This document shows positions 1-7,949 of a stretch of 64,000 bases of DNA, one piece after another. Origin of the DNA: JADJPO01 sp963750395 (GTDB lineage: Bacteria > Actinomycetota > Actinomycetes > Actinomycetales > Kineosporiaceae). The stretch is taken from assembly GCA_963750395.1 (NCBI GenBank), contig CAVVQM010000009.1, positions 186,001 through 250,000 of the forward strand, in the 5' to 3' direction. Positions within the stretch are counted from its first letter, which is position 1. Each line of letters starts with the position of its first letter. Both the position numbers and the translations under genes were made by a program. Below the pieces are notes generated by a model. That model was not told the origin of the DNA. It did no database searches and was given only the letters and a program-made list of their open reading frames with translations.

Positions 1-377
1 CCGCCGGCCAGCATCGCGCCGTAGGGCCCGATCGAGGCCGCCACCCAGGCCGGCCCGCCGCGGCGCGTCTCGGCCGTCTGCTCCCGGGCCGCCACGGCCA
101 GCGCGACCGAACGCCGCAGCAGGGCCTCCGCGCTTCCCCGGTCCAGTCCCCGGGCGGCGAAGGACTCCACGCCGGCCTGGTAGCTGGCGGTGATGGCCAC
201 CTCGGCACCAGCCTCGAAGTAGGCGACGTGCGCCGCCCGGATCGCCTCGGGGTCCTCGTGCAGCAGGGCCGCCGACCACAGGGCGGAGGAGATGTCGTGG
301 CCCCGGGACTCCAGAAGCGTGGCCAGTCCGCCGTCGAGCAGCACGACGCGCGTGGTCAGTTCCCGCGCGAGATCCAT
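1..377 (-). CDS. mmuM: Homocysteine S-methyltransferase, N-terminal part
   Basis: Partial gene cut by the left edge; about 125 residues are visible. Enzymes of this family move a methyl group from S-methylmethionine or SAM to homocysteine to make methionine. The reading frame begins at an ATG at 377 and shows the family N-terminus: a VLLDGGLATLLESRGHD block, then LWSAALL, then HVAYFEAGAEVAITASYQA and GPAWVAASIGPYGAMLAGG. The zinc-binding cysteines lie beyond the window, so activity cannot be judged. It is divergent from hutI with only 31 bases between starts, so both promoters must be packed into or overlap the coding ends. Assignment rests on motif recognition; thiol-specific subgroup unknown. 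Confidence 0.85.
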   Translation of the reverse strand, partial: MDLARELTTRVVLLDGGLATLLESRGHDISSALWSAALLHEDPEAIRAAHVAYFEAGAEVAITASYQAGVESFAARGLDRGSAEALLRRSVALAVAAREQTAETRRGGPAWVAASIGPYGAMLAG

Positions 378-408
378 CGGCCCATTCTGCGCCCCGTACG
401 GTGAGTGG

Positions 409-1611
409 ATGAGCCTGCTGGTGACCGGGATCGGCGAGCTGGTGACCAACGACCCCGCACGCGGCGACCCCACCGACCGGCTCGGGCTCGTCCGGGAGGC
501 GGCCGTGGTCGTGGACGGCGACCGGATCGCCTGGGTCGGCCCGGCCGCCGGCGCACCGGTGGCCGACGAGGCGTGGGACGTCGCCGGCGCGGCGGTGATC
601 CCCGGATTCGTCGACGCCCACGCGCACCTGGTCTTCGCGGGCGAACGGTCCGCCGAGTTCACCGCCCGGATGACCGGAACTCCCTACGGCGCCGGGGGAA
701 TCCGGACCACCGTGGCGGCTACCCGGGCCGCCGACGACGATCGCCTGCGCGCCGTGGCCACCCGGCTGGTCGCCGAGATGCGCCGGCAGGGAACCACCAC
801 GGTGGAGATCAAGTCGGGCTACGGACTGACCATTCACGACGAGGCCCGCTCGCTGCGGATCGCCGCGTCGCTGACCCCCGAGACCACCTACCTCGGCGCC
901 CACGTCGTGCCGGAGGAGTACGCCGACGACCCAGGCGGTTACGTCGATCTGGTCACCGGGCCGATGCTGGACGCCTGCGCCCCACACGCCCGCTGGGTCG
1001 ACGCCTTCTGCGAGCGGGGCGCCTTCGACGCCGACGCCGCCCGAGCGGTCCTGCAGGCCGGGACGGCGCGCGGGCTGCTCCCCCGCATCCACGCCAACCA
1101 ACTCGGACCGGGGCCGGGTGCGCAACTGGCCGCCGAACTCGGCGCGGCATCGGCCGACCACTGCACGTTCCTGACCGACGACGACGTCGCCGCCCTGGTC
1201 GATGCGGGTGTCGTGGCCACCCTGCTGCCCGCAGTGGAGTTCTCCACCCGTTCGCCGTACCCGGACGCCCGGGCACTGCTGGACGCCGGGGCCACCGTGG
1301 CGCTGGCGACCGACTGCAACCCGGGGTCGTGCTTCACCTCGTCGATGCCGCTGTGCATCGCGCTGGCCGTCACCCAGATGCGGATGAGCCCGGCCGAGGC
1401 GCTGTGGTCGGCCACGGCCGGGGGCGCGGCCTCCCTTCGCCGTGGGGACGTCGGGGCCGTCATCCCGGGGCACCGGGCCGACCTCGCGGTGCTGGACGCG
1501 CCGTCCTATGTCCACCTCGCCTACCGGCCCGGGGTGCCCCTGGTCAGCCGCGTCCTGACCGGTCAGTCCCCCGCGAGCGCCTTGGGCAGGTCGCCGGAGG
1601 AGTTGCGGTAG
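409..1611 (+). CDS. hutI: Imidazolonepropionase
   Basis: Cytosolic amidohydrolase-superfamily enzyme of histidine degradation; hydrolyses 4-imidazolone-5-propanoate to N-formimino-L-glutamate. About 400 residues, the usual length. Visible motifs are the metal-binding HxH block (VDAHAHLVFAG), VEIKSGYGLT, HANQLGPG and the C-terminal ATDCNPGSCFTSS with the catalytic aspartate. The ATG at 409 was chosen because the protein then begins MSLLVTGIGELVTND, the normal first strand; a longer open frame upstream would run antisense through mmuM. It is separated from the other hut genes by the thiamine transporter genes, so it is probably transcribed on its own. The last 49 bases overlap the DUF4235 gene tail to tail. 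Confidence 0.95.
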   Translation: MSLLVTGIGELVTNDPARGDPTDRLGLVREAAVVVDGDRIAWVGPAAGAPVADEAWDVAGAAVIPGFVDAHAHLVFAGERSAEFTARMTGTPYGAGGIRTTVAATRAADDDRLRAVATRLVAEMRRQGTTTVEIKSGYGLTIHDEARSLRIAASLTPETTYLGAHVVPEEYADDPGGYVDLVTGPMLDACAPHARWVDAFCERGAFDADAARAVLQAGTARGLLPRIHANQLGPGPGAQLAAELGAASADHCTFLTDDDVAALVDAGVVATLLPAVEFSTRSPYPDARALLDAGATVALATDCNPGSCFTSSMPLCIALAVTQMRMSPAEALWSATAGGAASLRRGDVGAVIPGHRADLAVLDAPSYVHLAYRPGVPLVSRVLTGQSPASALGRSPEELR

Positions 1612-1838
1612 TAGCTGGCGGCCTTGCGCTGCGCGGCCAACCGGGCGATCCCGATCACCGCGCCGGACAGCAACGCCCAGGTCACGGCCTCACGCCAGTT
1701 CACGTCCGGGTTGGTCGGGTTCGACGGCGGCTCGTCGCCCGTCGTCGCCTTCCAGGCCGACCGGATGCCGCGGTCGGCGACCGCCGTCGCGGCCGCCGCG
1801 GCGACACCCGCGAGCACCTTCCAGGCCATGGACCCCAT
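1563..1838 (-). CDS. DUF4235 small membrane protein
   Basis: About 91 residues. The sequence MAWKVLAGVAAAAATAVADRG followed by a Pro/Asn-rich linker and NWREAVTWALLSGAVIGIARL fits DUF4235, a small actinobacterial protein with two predicted membrane-associated helices and no known function. The ATG at 1838 was preferred over a GTG at 1850 because a GGAGGTGG ribosome site lies just upstream of it. The 3' end overlaps the end of hutI by 49 bases on the opposite strand, a tail-to-tail arrangement. Nothing in the neighbourhood suggests a role. Confidence 0.8.
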   Translation of the reverse strand: MGSMAWKVLAGVAAAAATAVADRGIRSAWKATTGDEPPSNPTNPDVNWREAVTWALLSGAVIGIARLAAQRKAASYYRNSSGDLPKALAGD

Positions 1839-1987
1839 CGCCACCTCCACGATCGCCGCCCGGCCGACTGCCGGGGCACTGCCAGGTAGGACCCCACTGT
1901 CTCATCCCGGGCCGACGACCTCATCCCGAGCCGGTGACCGTGCCCGCGGTGGCTCCCACAGGCGCGGCGGAGTACCGTCGAGGCTGC

Positions 1988-2075
1988 GACAGGGGAGTGC
2001 CACGGGGCACTGAGAGTGCGGGTGAACCGCAGACCCTCGAACCTGATCCGGGTCATGCCGGCGAAGGGAGTCGAG
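1988..2075 (+). promoter_or_regulatory. TPP riboswitch (THI element)
   Basis: The conserved THI-box order is directly readable: GGGGAGTGCC, then CTGAGAGTGCGG around 2009, ACCCTCGAACCTGATCC at about 2033-2049, and GGGTCATGCCGGCGAAGGGA at about 2050-2069. These are the pyrimidine-sensing and pyrophosphate-sensing arms of the aptamer. It lies about 50 bases upstream of ykoE, so thiamine pyrophosphate should switch off the ykoEDC transporter. The pyrimidine-rich and GC-rich stretch just before the ykoE ribosome site could form the expression platform; no U-tract terminator is seen, so translational control is more likely (inference). Confidence 0.93.
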
Positions 2076-2123
2076 TCTCGGCCGGGCGACCGGTCCCCCT
2101 CCCAGGCTCTCCGGGAGGACGAC

Positions 2124-2801
2124 GTGAGTCAGAACCTGAACAGTCAGAACGTGAACAAGCAGAACGTGAACAAGCAGGGCGAGAACGGGGGGGCCGACGG
2201 GGTCGCCGTGCGGGCTGCCCGGTCCGCCGGGACCCGGTGGCGGGTGGTCGACATCGTCATCGCCAGCGTGCTCGCCGTCGCCGGGGGTCTCTTCCTGTGG
2301 GTGATCGCCCAGTCGTGGTCGGCCATCTCGGCGCCCCTGCAGGGCTACCCGCCGGCCTCGGCGCTGCTCGGCGGACTCTGGATCCTGCCCGGTGTGCTGG
2401 GCGGGCTGGTGATCCGCAAGCCGGGCGCCGCCGTGTACGTGGAGCTCGTGGCGGCCATGCTCGAGGCACTGCTCGGCAACCAGTGGGGCTTCAGCACCGT
2501 CTGGTACGGCCTCTTCGAGGGCCTGGGCGCCGAGCTCGTGCTGGCGGTGTTCCTCTACCGCCGGTTCGGCGCTCCCGTCGCGGTGCTGGCCGGCGCAGGG
2601 GCCGGCCTGGCGTTGGGGATCCTCGACAACATCTTCTGGAACACCGAACTGTCCACCGTGCACCAGAGCATCTACCTGGTGTTCGCGGTGATCTCGGGTG
2701 CCGTCATCGCCGGGCTCGGCGGCTGGGCGCTGACCCGGGCCCTGGCCCGCGCCGGCGCCCTGACCCCTCTGGCCTCCAGCGGAACCGCCACCCGGGTCTG
2801 A
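2124..2801 (+). CDS. ykoE: ECF transporter substrate-binding subunit, YkoE type (thiamine/HMP)
   Basis: About 225 residues, integral membrane S-component that binds a thiamine precursor and docks on the EcfT/ATPase module. The start GTG at 2124 follows GGGAGGACGAC. The first 30 residues are an unusual Asn/Gln/Lys-rich tail built from two copies of a 15-base repeat (2145-2159 and 2160-2174, reading QNVNK twice). After it come hydrophobic segments including IVIASVLAVAGGLFLWVIAQ and VLGGLVIRKPGAAVYVELVA, then GLFEGLGAELVLAVFLYRRFG, typical of YkoE. It is under a TPP riboswitch and followed after one base by the ATPase gene, so it forms the head of the ykoEDC operon. Confidence 0.92.
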   Translation: MSQNLNSQNVNKQNVNKQGENGGADGVAVRAARSAGTRWRVVDIVIASVLAVAGGLFLWVIAQSWSAISAPLQGYPPASALLGGLWILPGVLGGLVIRKPGAAVYVELVAAMLEALLGNQWGFSTVWYGLFEGLGAELVLAVFLYRRFGAPVAVLAGAGAGLALGILDNIFWNTELSTVHQSIYLVFAVISGAVIAGLGGWALTRALARAGALTPLASSGTATRV

Positions 2802-2802
2802 C

Positions 2803-4329
2803 GTGAACACCCACCCGGTGAGTGTCGCGGCCCGCGGGTGGGGCTGGCGACCTGCCACCCGGAGGGCGTGGGCCCTGCGCGAGGTGGACCTCGAGCTGGC
2901 CGCGGGCGAGCGCGTGCTGCTGCTCGGGCCCAGCGGGTCCGGCAAGTCCACCCTGCTCGCCGGCCTGGCCGGGTTGCTCGACGGCGGTCCCGGCGGCACC
3001 GGGGACGAGGAGGGGATTCTGGCGCTGGACGGCGTCGCGGCGCGCGAGGCCCGGCACCGTGCCGTCGCGTCCGGGCGCGCCCGGACGGGACTGCTGCTGC
3101 AGGACCCGAGCGCCCAGACGGTGCTGGCGCGGTGCGGTGACGACGTCGCCTTCGGCCTGGAGAACCACGCGGTGCCCGCCGGGGACATCTGGCCGCGGGT
3201 GCGCGAGGCACTGGAGGGGGTGGGGTTCGGCTACGGAACCGACCATCCGACCTCGCGGCTGTCCGGGGGGCAGCGGCAGAGGCTGGCCCTGGCCGGAGTG
3301 CTGGCGCTGCGACCGGGCCTGCTGCTGCTCGACGAGCCGACGGCGATGCTGGACGCCGAGGGTGCCGCGCTGCTGCGCGAGAGCGTCGAGCGCGTCCTCG
3401 CCCTGACCGGGGCGACGTGCCTGATCGTCGAGCACCGGGTCTCCCACTGGGTGGACCTGGTCGACCGGGTGGTGGTCCTGGAACGCGGCGGAGGGGTGGT
3501 CGCGGACGGTGACGTGGGCCCGGTGTTACGGGCACGGGGCGAATCGCTGGCCGCCCACGGGGTCTGGGTGCCCGGCCGCGAACCGCGCCCGGCGCGCACG
3601 ACACCGATCGGGGCTGCCGGGGCGGCGCTGCTGCAGGCGGAGGACCTCGCCGTGCGCCGCGTACCGGGCGGGCCGCTCGCCGTCCGCGGCGTCGAGCTGA
3701 GCCTGACCGCCGGCCGGGCCACCTGCGTGACCGGGCCGAACGGCAGCGGCAAGTCCACCCTGGCGCTCGCCCTGGCCGGACTGCTCGCGCCGGCGTCCGG
3801 GTCGGTGCGGGCCACCGCAGCCCTGGACCCGCCGGGCTCCCGGGCGCCGATCGACTGGCGACCCGACGAACTCGTCTCCCGGATCGGCACGGTCTTCCAG
3901 GAACCGGCCCACCAGTTCCTGGCGGCCACCTGCGCCGACGAGCTCGCAGTGGGACCGCGGCGGATCGGGGTGGACCCGGCCGAGATCGAGGCCCGCGTCG
4001 CCGAACTGCTGGAGCGGCTCGGGTTGAGCAGGCTCGCCGCGGCCAACCCGTTCACGTTGTCCGGGGGCGAGCAGCGACGGTTGTCCGTGGCGACCGTGCT
4101 CGCCTGCCGGCCGAGGGTGCTGCTGCTCGATGAGCCGACCTTCGGGCAGGACGCCGTGACCTGGGCAGAGCTGGTCGACCTGCTGGATCAGCTGCGCGGC
4201 GAGGGGGCGGCGGTGGCCGCGATCACCCATGACGACCTGCTGGTGACCAGCCTCGCCGACGACGTGCTGCGCCTCGAGTGCCCGCGGGTGAGTACCGCCA
4301 CCGGGCGGCCCGGGGCGCGCGATGAGTGA
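2803..4329 (+). CDS. ykoD: ECF transporter ATPase with two ABC domains (YkoD type)
   Basis: About 508 residues holding two full ATP-binding cassettes, so one protein supplies both ATPase sites of the thiamine-precursor ECF transporter. First cassette: Walker A GPSGSGKST, signature LSGGQRQRLALAG, Walker B LLLLDEPTAMLD, H-loop IVEHR. Second cassette: Walker A GPNGSGKST, Q-loop VFQEPAHQFLAAT, signature LSGGEQRRLSVATVLA, Walker B VLLLDEPTFGQD, H-loop AITHDD. The start is a GTG one base after the ykoE stop, and the end overlaps the ykoC start by eight bases, so translation of the three genes is coupled. Confidence 0.94.
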   Translation: MNTHPVSVAARGWGWRPATRRAWALREVDLELAAGERVLLLGPSGSGKSTLLAGLAGLLDGGPGGTGDEEGILALDGVAAREARHRAVASGRARTGLLLQDPSAQTVLARCGDDVAFGLENHAVPAGDIWPRVREALEGVGFGYGTDHPTSRLSGGQRQRLALAGVLALRPGLLLLDEPTAMLDAEGAALLRESVERVLALTGATCLIVEHRVSHWVDLVDRVVVLERGGGVVADGDVGPVLRARGESLAAHGVWVPGREPRPARTTPIGAAGAALLQAEDLAVRRVPGGPLAVRGVELSLTAGRATCVTGPNGSGKSTLALALAGLLAPASGSVRATAALDPPGSRAPIDWRPDELVSRIGTVFQEPAHQFLAATCADELAVGPRRIGVDPAEIEARVAELLERLGLSRLAAANPFTLSGGEQRRLSVATVLACRPRVLLLDEPTFGQDAVTWAELVDLLDQLRGEGAAVAAITHDDLLVTSLADDVLRLECPRVSTATGRPGARDE

Positions 4330-5131
4330 GGTCTCGGTGCTCGACGCCACGCCCGGGGTCGATCCGTCGGCGCCGATCGCGCGGGCCAACCCGGCCACCA
4401 AACTCGCTGTCTCCCTGATGATCTCGCTCGCCCTGCTGCTCAGCGTCGACCCTGTCAGCGCCGGGGTGATGCTCTTGGTGGAACTGGCCGTGCTGCCGTG
4501 GTGCGGCCTGTCCCCCGCGGCGTTGTGGCGACGGGCGTGGGTGATCCCGGTCGGGGCCGCCTCCGCCGCCGCGGCGACGGCCGTCTACGGCAACGACTCG
4601 GGGGCGGAACTGTTGCGGCTCGGGCCGCTCGAGGTCAGCCAGGGCTCCCTGGCCTCGGCGGCCGCGATCGCGCTTCGGGTGCTGGCGATCGGGCTGCCCG
4701 GTGTCGTCCTGCTCGCGACGACCGATCCGACCGATCTGGCCGACGCGCTCACCCAGAAGCTGCACCTGCCGGCGCGCTTCGTCCTGGCCGCCCTGGCGGC
4801 GATGCGGTTGTTCGGGGTGCTGGCCGAGGAGTGGACGGGGCTGACCATGGCCCGCAGGGCCCGCGGGATCGGTGGCGGCGGGCCGCTGGCCCGCCTGGCG
4901 GACCTGGCGGGTCGGCTGTTCGCCCTGTTGGTGCTGGCGATCAGGCGGGGCGCCACCCTGGCCACGACCATGGAGTCGCGGGGCTTCGGCACCGGCGCCC
5001 GGCGCACGTGCGCCCGGCAGAGCCGCTTCTCGGGCGTGGACGTCGTCCTGGCCCTCGCGGCGCCGGCGACGGTCGCGGTGGCGGTGAGCGCGGCGGTGCT
5101 CAGCGGATACTGGAACTTCATCCTGGCCTGA
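4322..5131 (+). CDS. ykoC: ECF transporter transmembrane subunit (YkoC/EcfT)
   Basis: About 269 residues; the membrane coupling subunit linking the S-component to the ATPase. It opens with PIARANPATKLAVSLMISLALLLSV, contains several hydrophobic helices, and has the two Ala-Arg-Gly coupling motifs of EcfT: MARRARGIGGGGP and TMESRGFGTGARR. Third gene of the riboswitch-controlled operon; the ATG lies inside the end of the ATPase gene. A 15-base tandem repeat follows its stop. Confidence 0.93.
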   Translation: MSEVSVLDATPGVDPSAPIARANPATKLAVSLMISLALLLSVDPVSAGVMLLVELAVLPWCGLSPAALWRRAWVIPVGAASAAAATAVYGNDSGAELLRLGPLEVSQGSLASAAAIALRVLAIGLPGVVLLATTDPTDLADALTQKLHLPARFVLAALAAMRLFGVLAEEWTGLTMARRARGIGGGGPLARLADLAGRLFALLVLAIRRGATLATTMESRGFGTGARRTCARQSRFSGVDVVLALAAPATVAVAVSAAVLSGYWNFILA

Positions 5132-5160
5132 GCCGTCCTCCGGTGAGCCGGCCGGAGACT

Positions 5161-5213
5161 CTGCTGTAGTTGGCTCTGCTGTAGTTGGCTCTGCTGTAGT
5201 CGGCTCTGCTGCA
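5161..5213. repeat. 15-bp tandem repeat, 3.5 copies
   Basis: Unit CTGCTGTAGTTGGCT at 5161-5175 and 5176-5190 is exact; 5191-5205 differs by one base (TAGTCGGCT); 5206-5213 is a partial fourth copy ending CTGCTGCA. It fills the spacer between ykoC and the AIM24 gene. The TAG in each unit puts in-frame stops in one plus-strand frame, and on the minus strand the units read Gln/Ser/Leu repeats, but no gene is supported there. Likely a slippage-prone minisatellite. Confidence 0.95.
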
Positions 5214-5256
5214 GCACGGACGCCGGGAGGTCCGGCCCACCGGGAGGGAATCACCG

Positions 5257-5982
5257 ATGCAGGTCCAGTTGCGACACAACCCGTCGTTCACCATCGCCCG
5301 GTGCCACCTGGCGCCCGGCGAGCCGCTGCGGGTCGAGGGCGGCGCGATGCTGGCCCACTCGAGCGGCGTCCAGTTGCAGGCCAAGGCACAGGGCGGCCTG
5401 CTCAAGGGCCTCAAGCGGGCCGCACTCGGAGGCGGCTCGTTCTTCGTCACCACCTACACCGCGCCGGCCCAGGGCGGCTGGGTGGACGTCGCGGGCGTGC
5501 TGCCCGGGGACCTCGCGGTGATCCCGATCGCCCAGGACCGGCCGTTCTTCCTCGGCCGCAGCAACTGGATCGCCAACTCCCACGCGGTGGAGATCGACAC
5601 CCAGTGGGGCGGCATGGCCAATCTGTTCGGCGGTGAGGGCGGGTTCGGGTTCCGGGCCAGCGGCCAGGGCGAGGCGCTGGTCAGCGTGTACGGCGCGATC
5701 GACTACTTCGACCTCGAGGCCGGCCAGAGCGTCACCGTGGACACCGGGCACGTGGTGGCCTACGACCTGCACATGACCTTCCAGATGCGCCGCGCGGTCG
5801 AGGGCCGCAGCGTCCAGTCGATGAAGACCGGCGAGGGTTTCGTGTTCGACTTCACCGGCCCGGGACGGGTGCTGATCCAGTCCCGCAACCCTGCGGCGTT
5901 CGCGCAGTGGGTGGCCGCGGCGACGCCCAGCCAGAACCCCCAGGGTGGGATCGGCGGGCTCGGCATGTTCGGCGGGGACTGA
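5257..5982 (+). CDS. AIM24 family protein
   Basis: About 241 residues. The sequence fits the AIM24/TIGR00266 family: LEGG-type opening (EPLRVEGGAMLAHSSGVQLQ), a GGLLKGLKRAALGGGSFF segment, GGWVDVAGVLPGDLAVIPI, then a Gly-rich end. The fold is two beta-sandwich halves; biochemical function is unknown, with yeast AIM24 linked to mitochondrial inner-membrane organisation. The ATG at 5257 follows GGGAGGGAATCACCG. It stands alone between the thiamine transporter and a convergent GNAT gene. Confidence 0.88.
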   Translation: MQVQLRHNPSFTIARCHLAPGEPLRVEGGAMLAHSSGVQLQAKAQGGLLKGLKRAALGGGSFFVTTYTAPAQGGWVDVAGVLPGDLAVIPIAQDRPFFLGRSNWIANSHAVEIDTQWGGMANLFGGEGGFGFRASGQGEALVSVYGAIDYFDLEAGQSVTVDTGHVVAYDLHMTFQMRRAVEGRSVQSMKTGEGFVFDFTGPGRVLIQSRNPAAFAQWVAAATPSQNPQGGIGGLGMFGGD

Positions 5983-5992
5983 TCCGCCGCTG

Positions 5993-6514
5993 TTACCAGG
6001 GCGTGGGCTGGCCCCGGTCGGCGCCCAGGGCGAGGATCATCATGATCTCCTGCTCGTGCTCGTGGGTCGCGCCGCGCATCTCTCGTCGCCGGTCGCCGGG
6101 GCGGAACCCGAAGCCGCTGGCGAAGGAGACCGCGCGGGGGTTGTCGGTGCCCACCCAGTAGGCGAGGTGGCGGCAACCGTCCAAGAGGGCGACGTCGGCG
6201 CCGGCGCGGACCAGCGCGGTCGCGGCGCCGGTCCCCCGGGCGGTCGGCGTGACCCAGAGCCCGAACAGTTCGGCGATGTTGTCGGCGTCCTCGACCCGGC
6301 CCACGCTCGCGACACCGACCGTGCGGCCCTCGACACTGGCGAGCAGACGTTTCGAGCGCTCCATCCTGAGGCGCCAGTAGTCCTCGTCGAAGGCGGACTC
6401 GTCCTCGTAGGTGGCGGAGAAGGCGTGCGGCGACTCCTTCAGGGCCTCGAGCCGGACCGTGCGGTAACGCTCCCACTCGTCCACGGACAGGACCTCGACG
6501 TCGATCTCTCGCAT
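5993..6514 (-). CDS. GNAT family N-acetyltransferase
   Basis: About 173 residues. The acetyl-CoA-binding motif A is visible as LWVTPTARGTGAATALVRAGADVA, and the C-terminal part reads YWVGTDNPRAVSFASGFGFRPGDRR, a standard GNAT ending. Substrate unknown. The ATG at 6514 (MREIDVEVLSVDEWERYRTVR) was chosen over longer open frames because it gives the normal first strand and helix of the fold. It is convergent with the AIM24 gene, with ten bases between their ends. The upstream region on this strand is a tandem repeat. Confidence 0.85.
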   Translation of the reverse strand: MREIDVEVLSVDEWERYRTVRLEALKESPHAFSATYEDESAFDEDYWRLRMERSKRLLASVEGRTVGVASVGRVEDADNIAELFGLWVTPTARGTGAATALVRAGADVALLDGCRHLAYWVGTDNPRAVSFASGFGFRPGDRRREMRGATHEHEQEIMMILALGADRGQPTPW

Positions 6515-6640
6515 CGCCGTACTCTCCCACGTTCTGGGCCGAAGGTCTCTGATGGATTCGAGCTCGGTCGGGTCGGCGTGGCGCGGGCACGGTGGAGGGG
6601 GTCCGACCACCGGCCGGCACGAGCCCATCGCTCCGGCAGA

Positions 6641-6728
6641 CAGTGCCGAGTCACTGCCGGGTCACTGCCGAGTCAGGGCCGAGTCAGGGCCGAGTCAGTA
6701 CCGAGTCACGGCCGAGTCAGTGCCGGAG
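6641..6728. repeat. 11-bp tandem repeat, about eight units
   Basis: Successive 11-base units start at 6641, 6652, 6663, 6674, 6685, 6696, 6707 and 6718, with consensus CAGTGCCGAGT; positions 3-5 vary (CAC, CAG, GGG, GTA, CGG) while CCGAGT is nearly fixed. Units 4 and 5 are identical. The array runs into the 3' end of the M20 hydrolase gene so its stop codon (6717-6719) lies in the array. Because 11 bp is close to one helical turn, every unit would sit on the same face of the DNA. Confidence 0.92.
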
Positions 6729-7949
6729 CAGCTCGGCCAGGACCGCGGCCAGCGCGAGGGCGCCGTCCTCGCAGTCGGTCGGATCGGCGTGCTCGGCCGG
6801 CGAATGGGAGATCCCGGTCGGGTTGCGCACGAACAGCATGGCGGCCGGGATCCCCGACTGGGCGAGCACACCGGCGTCGTGGCCCGCCCCCGTGGGCAGG
6901 ATCGGGACGGCGCCACGGCCGAGCGCCGTGCCGCTCACCGCGGCCAGGTGGTCGGCCAGCGCCGCCGGGAAGTCGGTGCGCGCCGTCCAGGACTCCTCGG
7001 TCAGCTCGGTCGTGGCGGCCAGGTCGGCGACCACGGCCCGCACCTGATCCTCGGTGTCGGCGCGCACGTCCAGCCAGGCCCGCACCCGCGACGGGATCGC
7101 GTTGACCGCGTTCGGTGCGACGCTCACCTTTCCCACGGTGGCCAGGCCTCGGTGCCGCCGCGCCGCGGCGCGGGCGGCGGAGATCAGGTCGGCCAGAGCC
7201 AGCATCGGGTCGTCCCGATCGGCCAGCTCGGTGGTGCCGGCGTGGTCGGCCCGGCCCACCAGATCGGCGCGCCACCGTCCGTGCGGGCGGATGGCGCCGG
7301 CCACCGCGACCGGTGCGTCGAGCTCGGGCGTGGCCAGCGCGCGTCCCTGTTCGACGTGCAGCTCGACGAACACCCCGATCCGGCGGAGCACCTCGGGATC
7401 GGCCCCGACCCGTTCGGGTTCCAGGCCGGCCGCCGCGGCGGCCTCGGCATAACTCGTGCCGCGGTCGTCGCGCAGGGCCAGCACGGCACCCGGGTCGCTC
7501 GAGCCGGTCAACAGCCGGCTGCCCGAGCAGGCCAGACCGAAGCGACCCCCCTCCTCGTCGACGAAGCGGACGACGCCGAGTGGGCTGACCTCCGGGTCCC
7601 AGGACCCGTTGGCCCGCAACAGATCCACGGCGGCCAGGGCCGCCGCGACACCGAGCGGGCCGTCGTAGGCCCCGCCGTCCGGGACGGAGTCGAGGTGGCT
7701 GCCGGTGACCACCGGCCGCCCACCGCGGGCCACCGCGGCGTCCGGGTCCCCCCACCAGGCCCACTGGTTGCCGCAGCGATCGGTGACCACCTCCGCGCCG
7801 CGGGCCGTGGCCTCGCCGGTGAACCAGTCGCCGAGGGTGGCGTCGGTCCGGGTGAAGGCGAACCGGTCGTAGCCGCCGCCGGTCCGGTTCCGGCCGACGC
7901 CCGCGATCTGATCCAGCAGCGCCGTGACCCGGGCTGCGGGCCGGTTCAC
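6717..7949 (-). CDS. M20-family amidohydrolase of the hut cluster (allantoate amidohydrolase-like)
   Basis: About 410 residues. Two-zinc M20 hydrolase of the allantoate amidohydrolase/N-carbamoyl amino acid hydrolase branch: metal-binding GSHLDSVPDGGAYDGPLG, catalytic FVDEEGGRFGLACSGSR, dimer-domain GRADHAGTTEL and C-terminal GAGHDAGVLA. Genes of this type sit between hutF and hutU in Streptomyces and are often labelled allantoate amidohydrolase. No ureide genes are seen here and no HutG, so the likely job is releasing formate from N-formyl-L-glutamate, or a related step (inference). Its start overlaps the stop of hutU by four bases, so the two are cotranscribed. Confidence 0.88.
   Translation of the reverse strand: MNRPAARVTALLDQIAGVGRNRTGGGYDRFAFTRTDATLGDWFTGEATARGAEVVTDRCGNQWAWWGDPDAAVARGGRPVVTGSHLDSVPDGGAYDGPLGVAAALAAVDLLRANGSWDPEVSPLGVVRFVDEEGGRFGLACSGSRLLTGSSDPGAVLALRDDRGTSYAEAAAAAGLEPERVGADPEVLRRIGVFVELHVEQGRALATPELDAPVAVAGAIRPHGRWRADLVGRADHAGTTELADRDDPMLALADLISAARAAARRHRGLATVGKVSVAPNAVNAIPSRVRAWLDVRADTEDQVRAVVADLAATTELTEESWTARTDFPAALADHLAAVSGTALGRGAVPILPTGAGHDAGVLAQSGIPAAMLFVRNPTGISHSPAEHADPTDCEDGALALAAVLAELLRH

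Noticed and set aside
405..1889. Long open frame of 494 codons overlapping hutI
   Set aside because: Arg/Gly/Pro-rich shadow of a high-GC gene in another frame; no motifs, and hutI is certain.
1902..3188. 428-codon open frame antisense to the TPP riboswitch and ykoE/ykoD
   Set aside because: Covers a riboswitch and two well-supported genes on the other strand; composition typical of antisense frames.
6641..6728. CRISPR array
   Set aside because: 11-base units are directly adjacent without spacers; no cas genes nearby.
6717..7949. Allantoin degradation gene
   Set aside because: Sequence is M20 allantoate amidohydrolase-like, but overlap with hutU and no ureide genes argue against that pathway.
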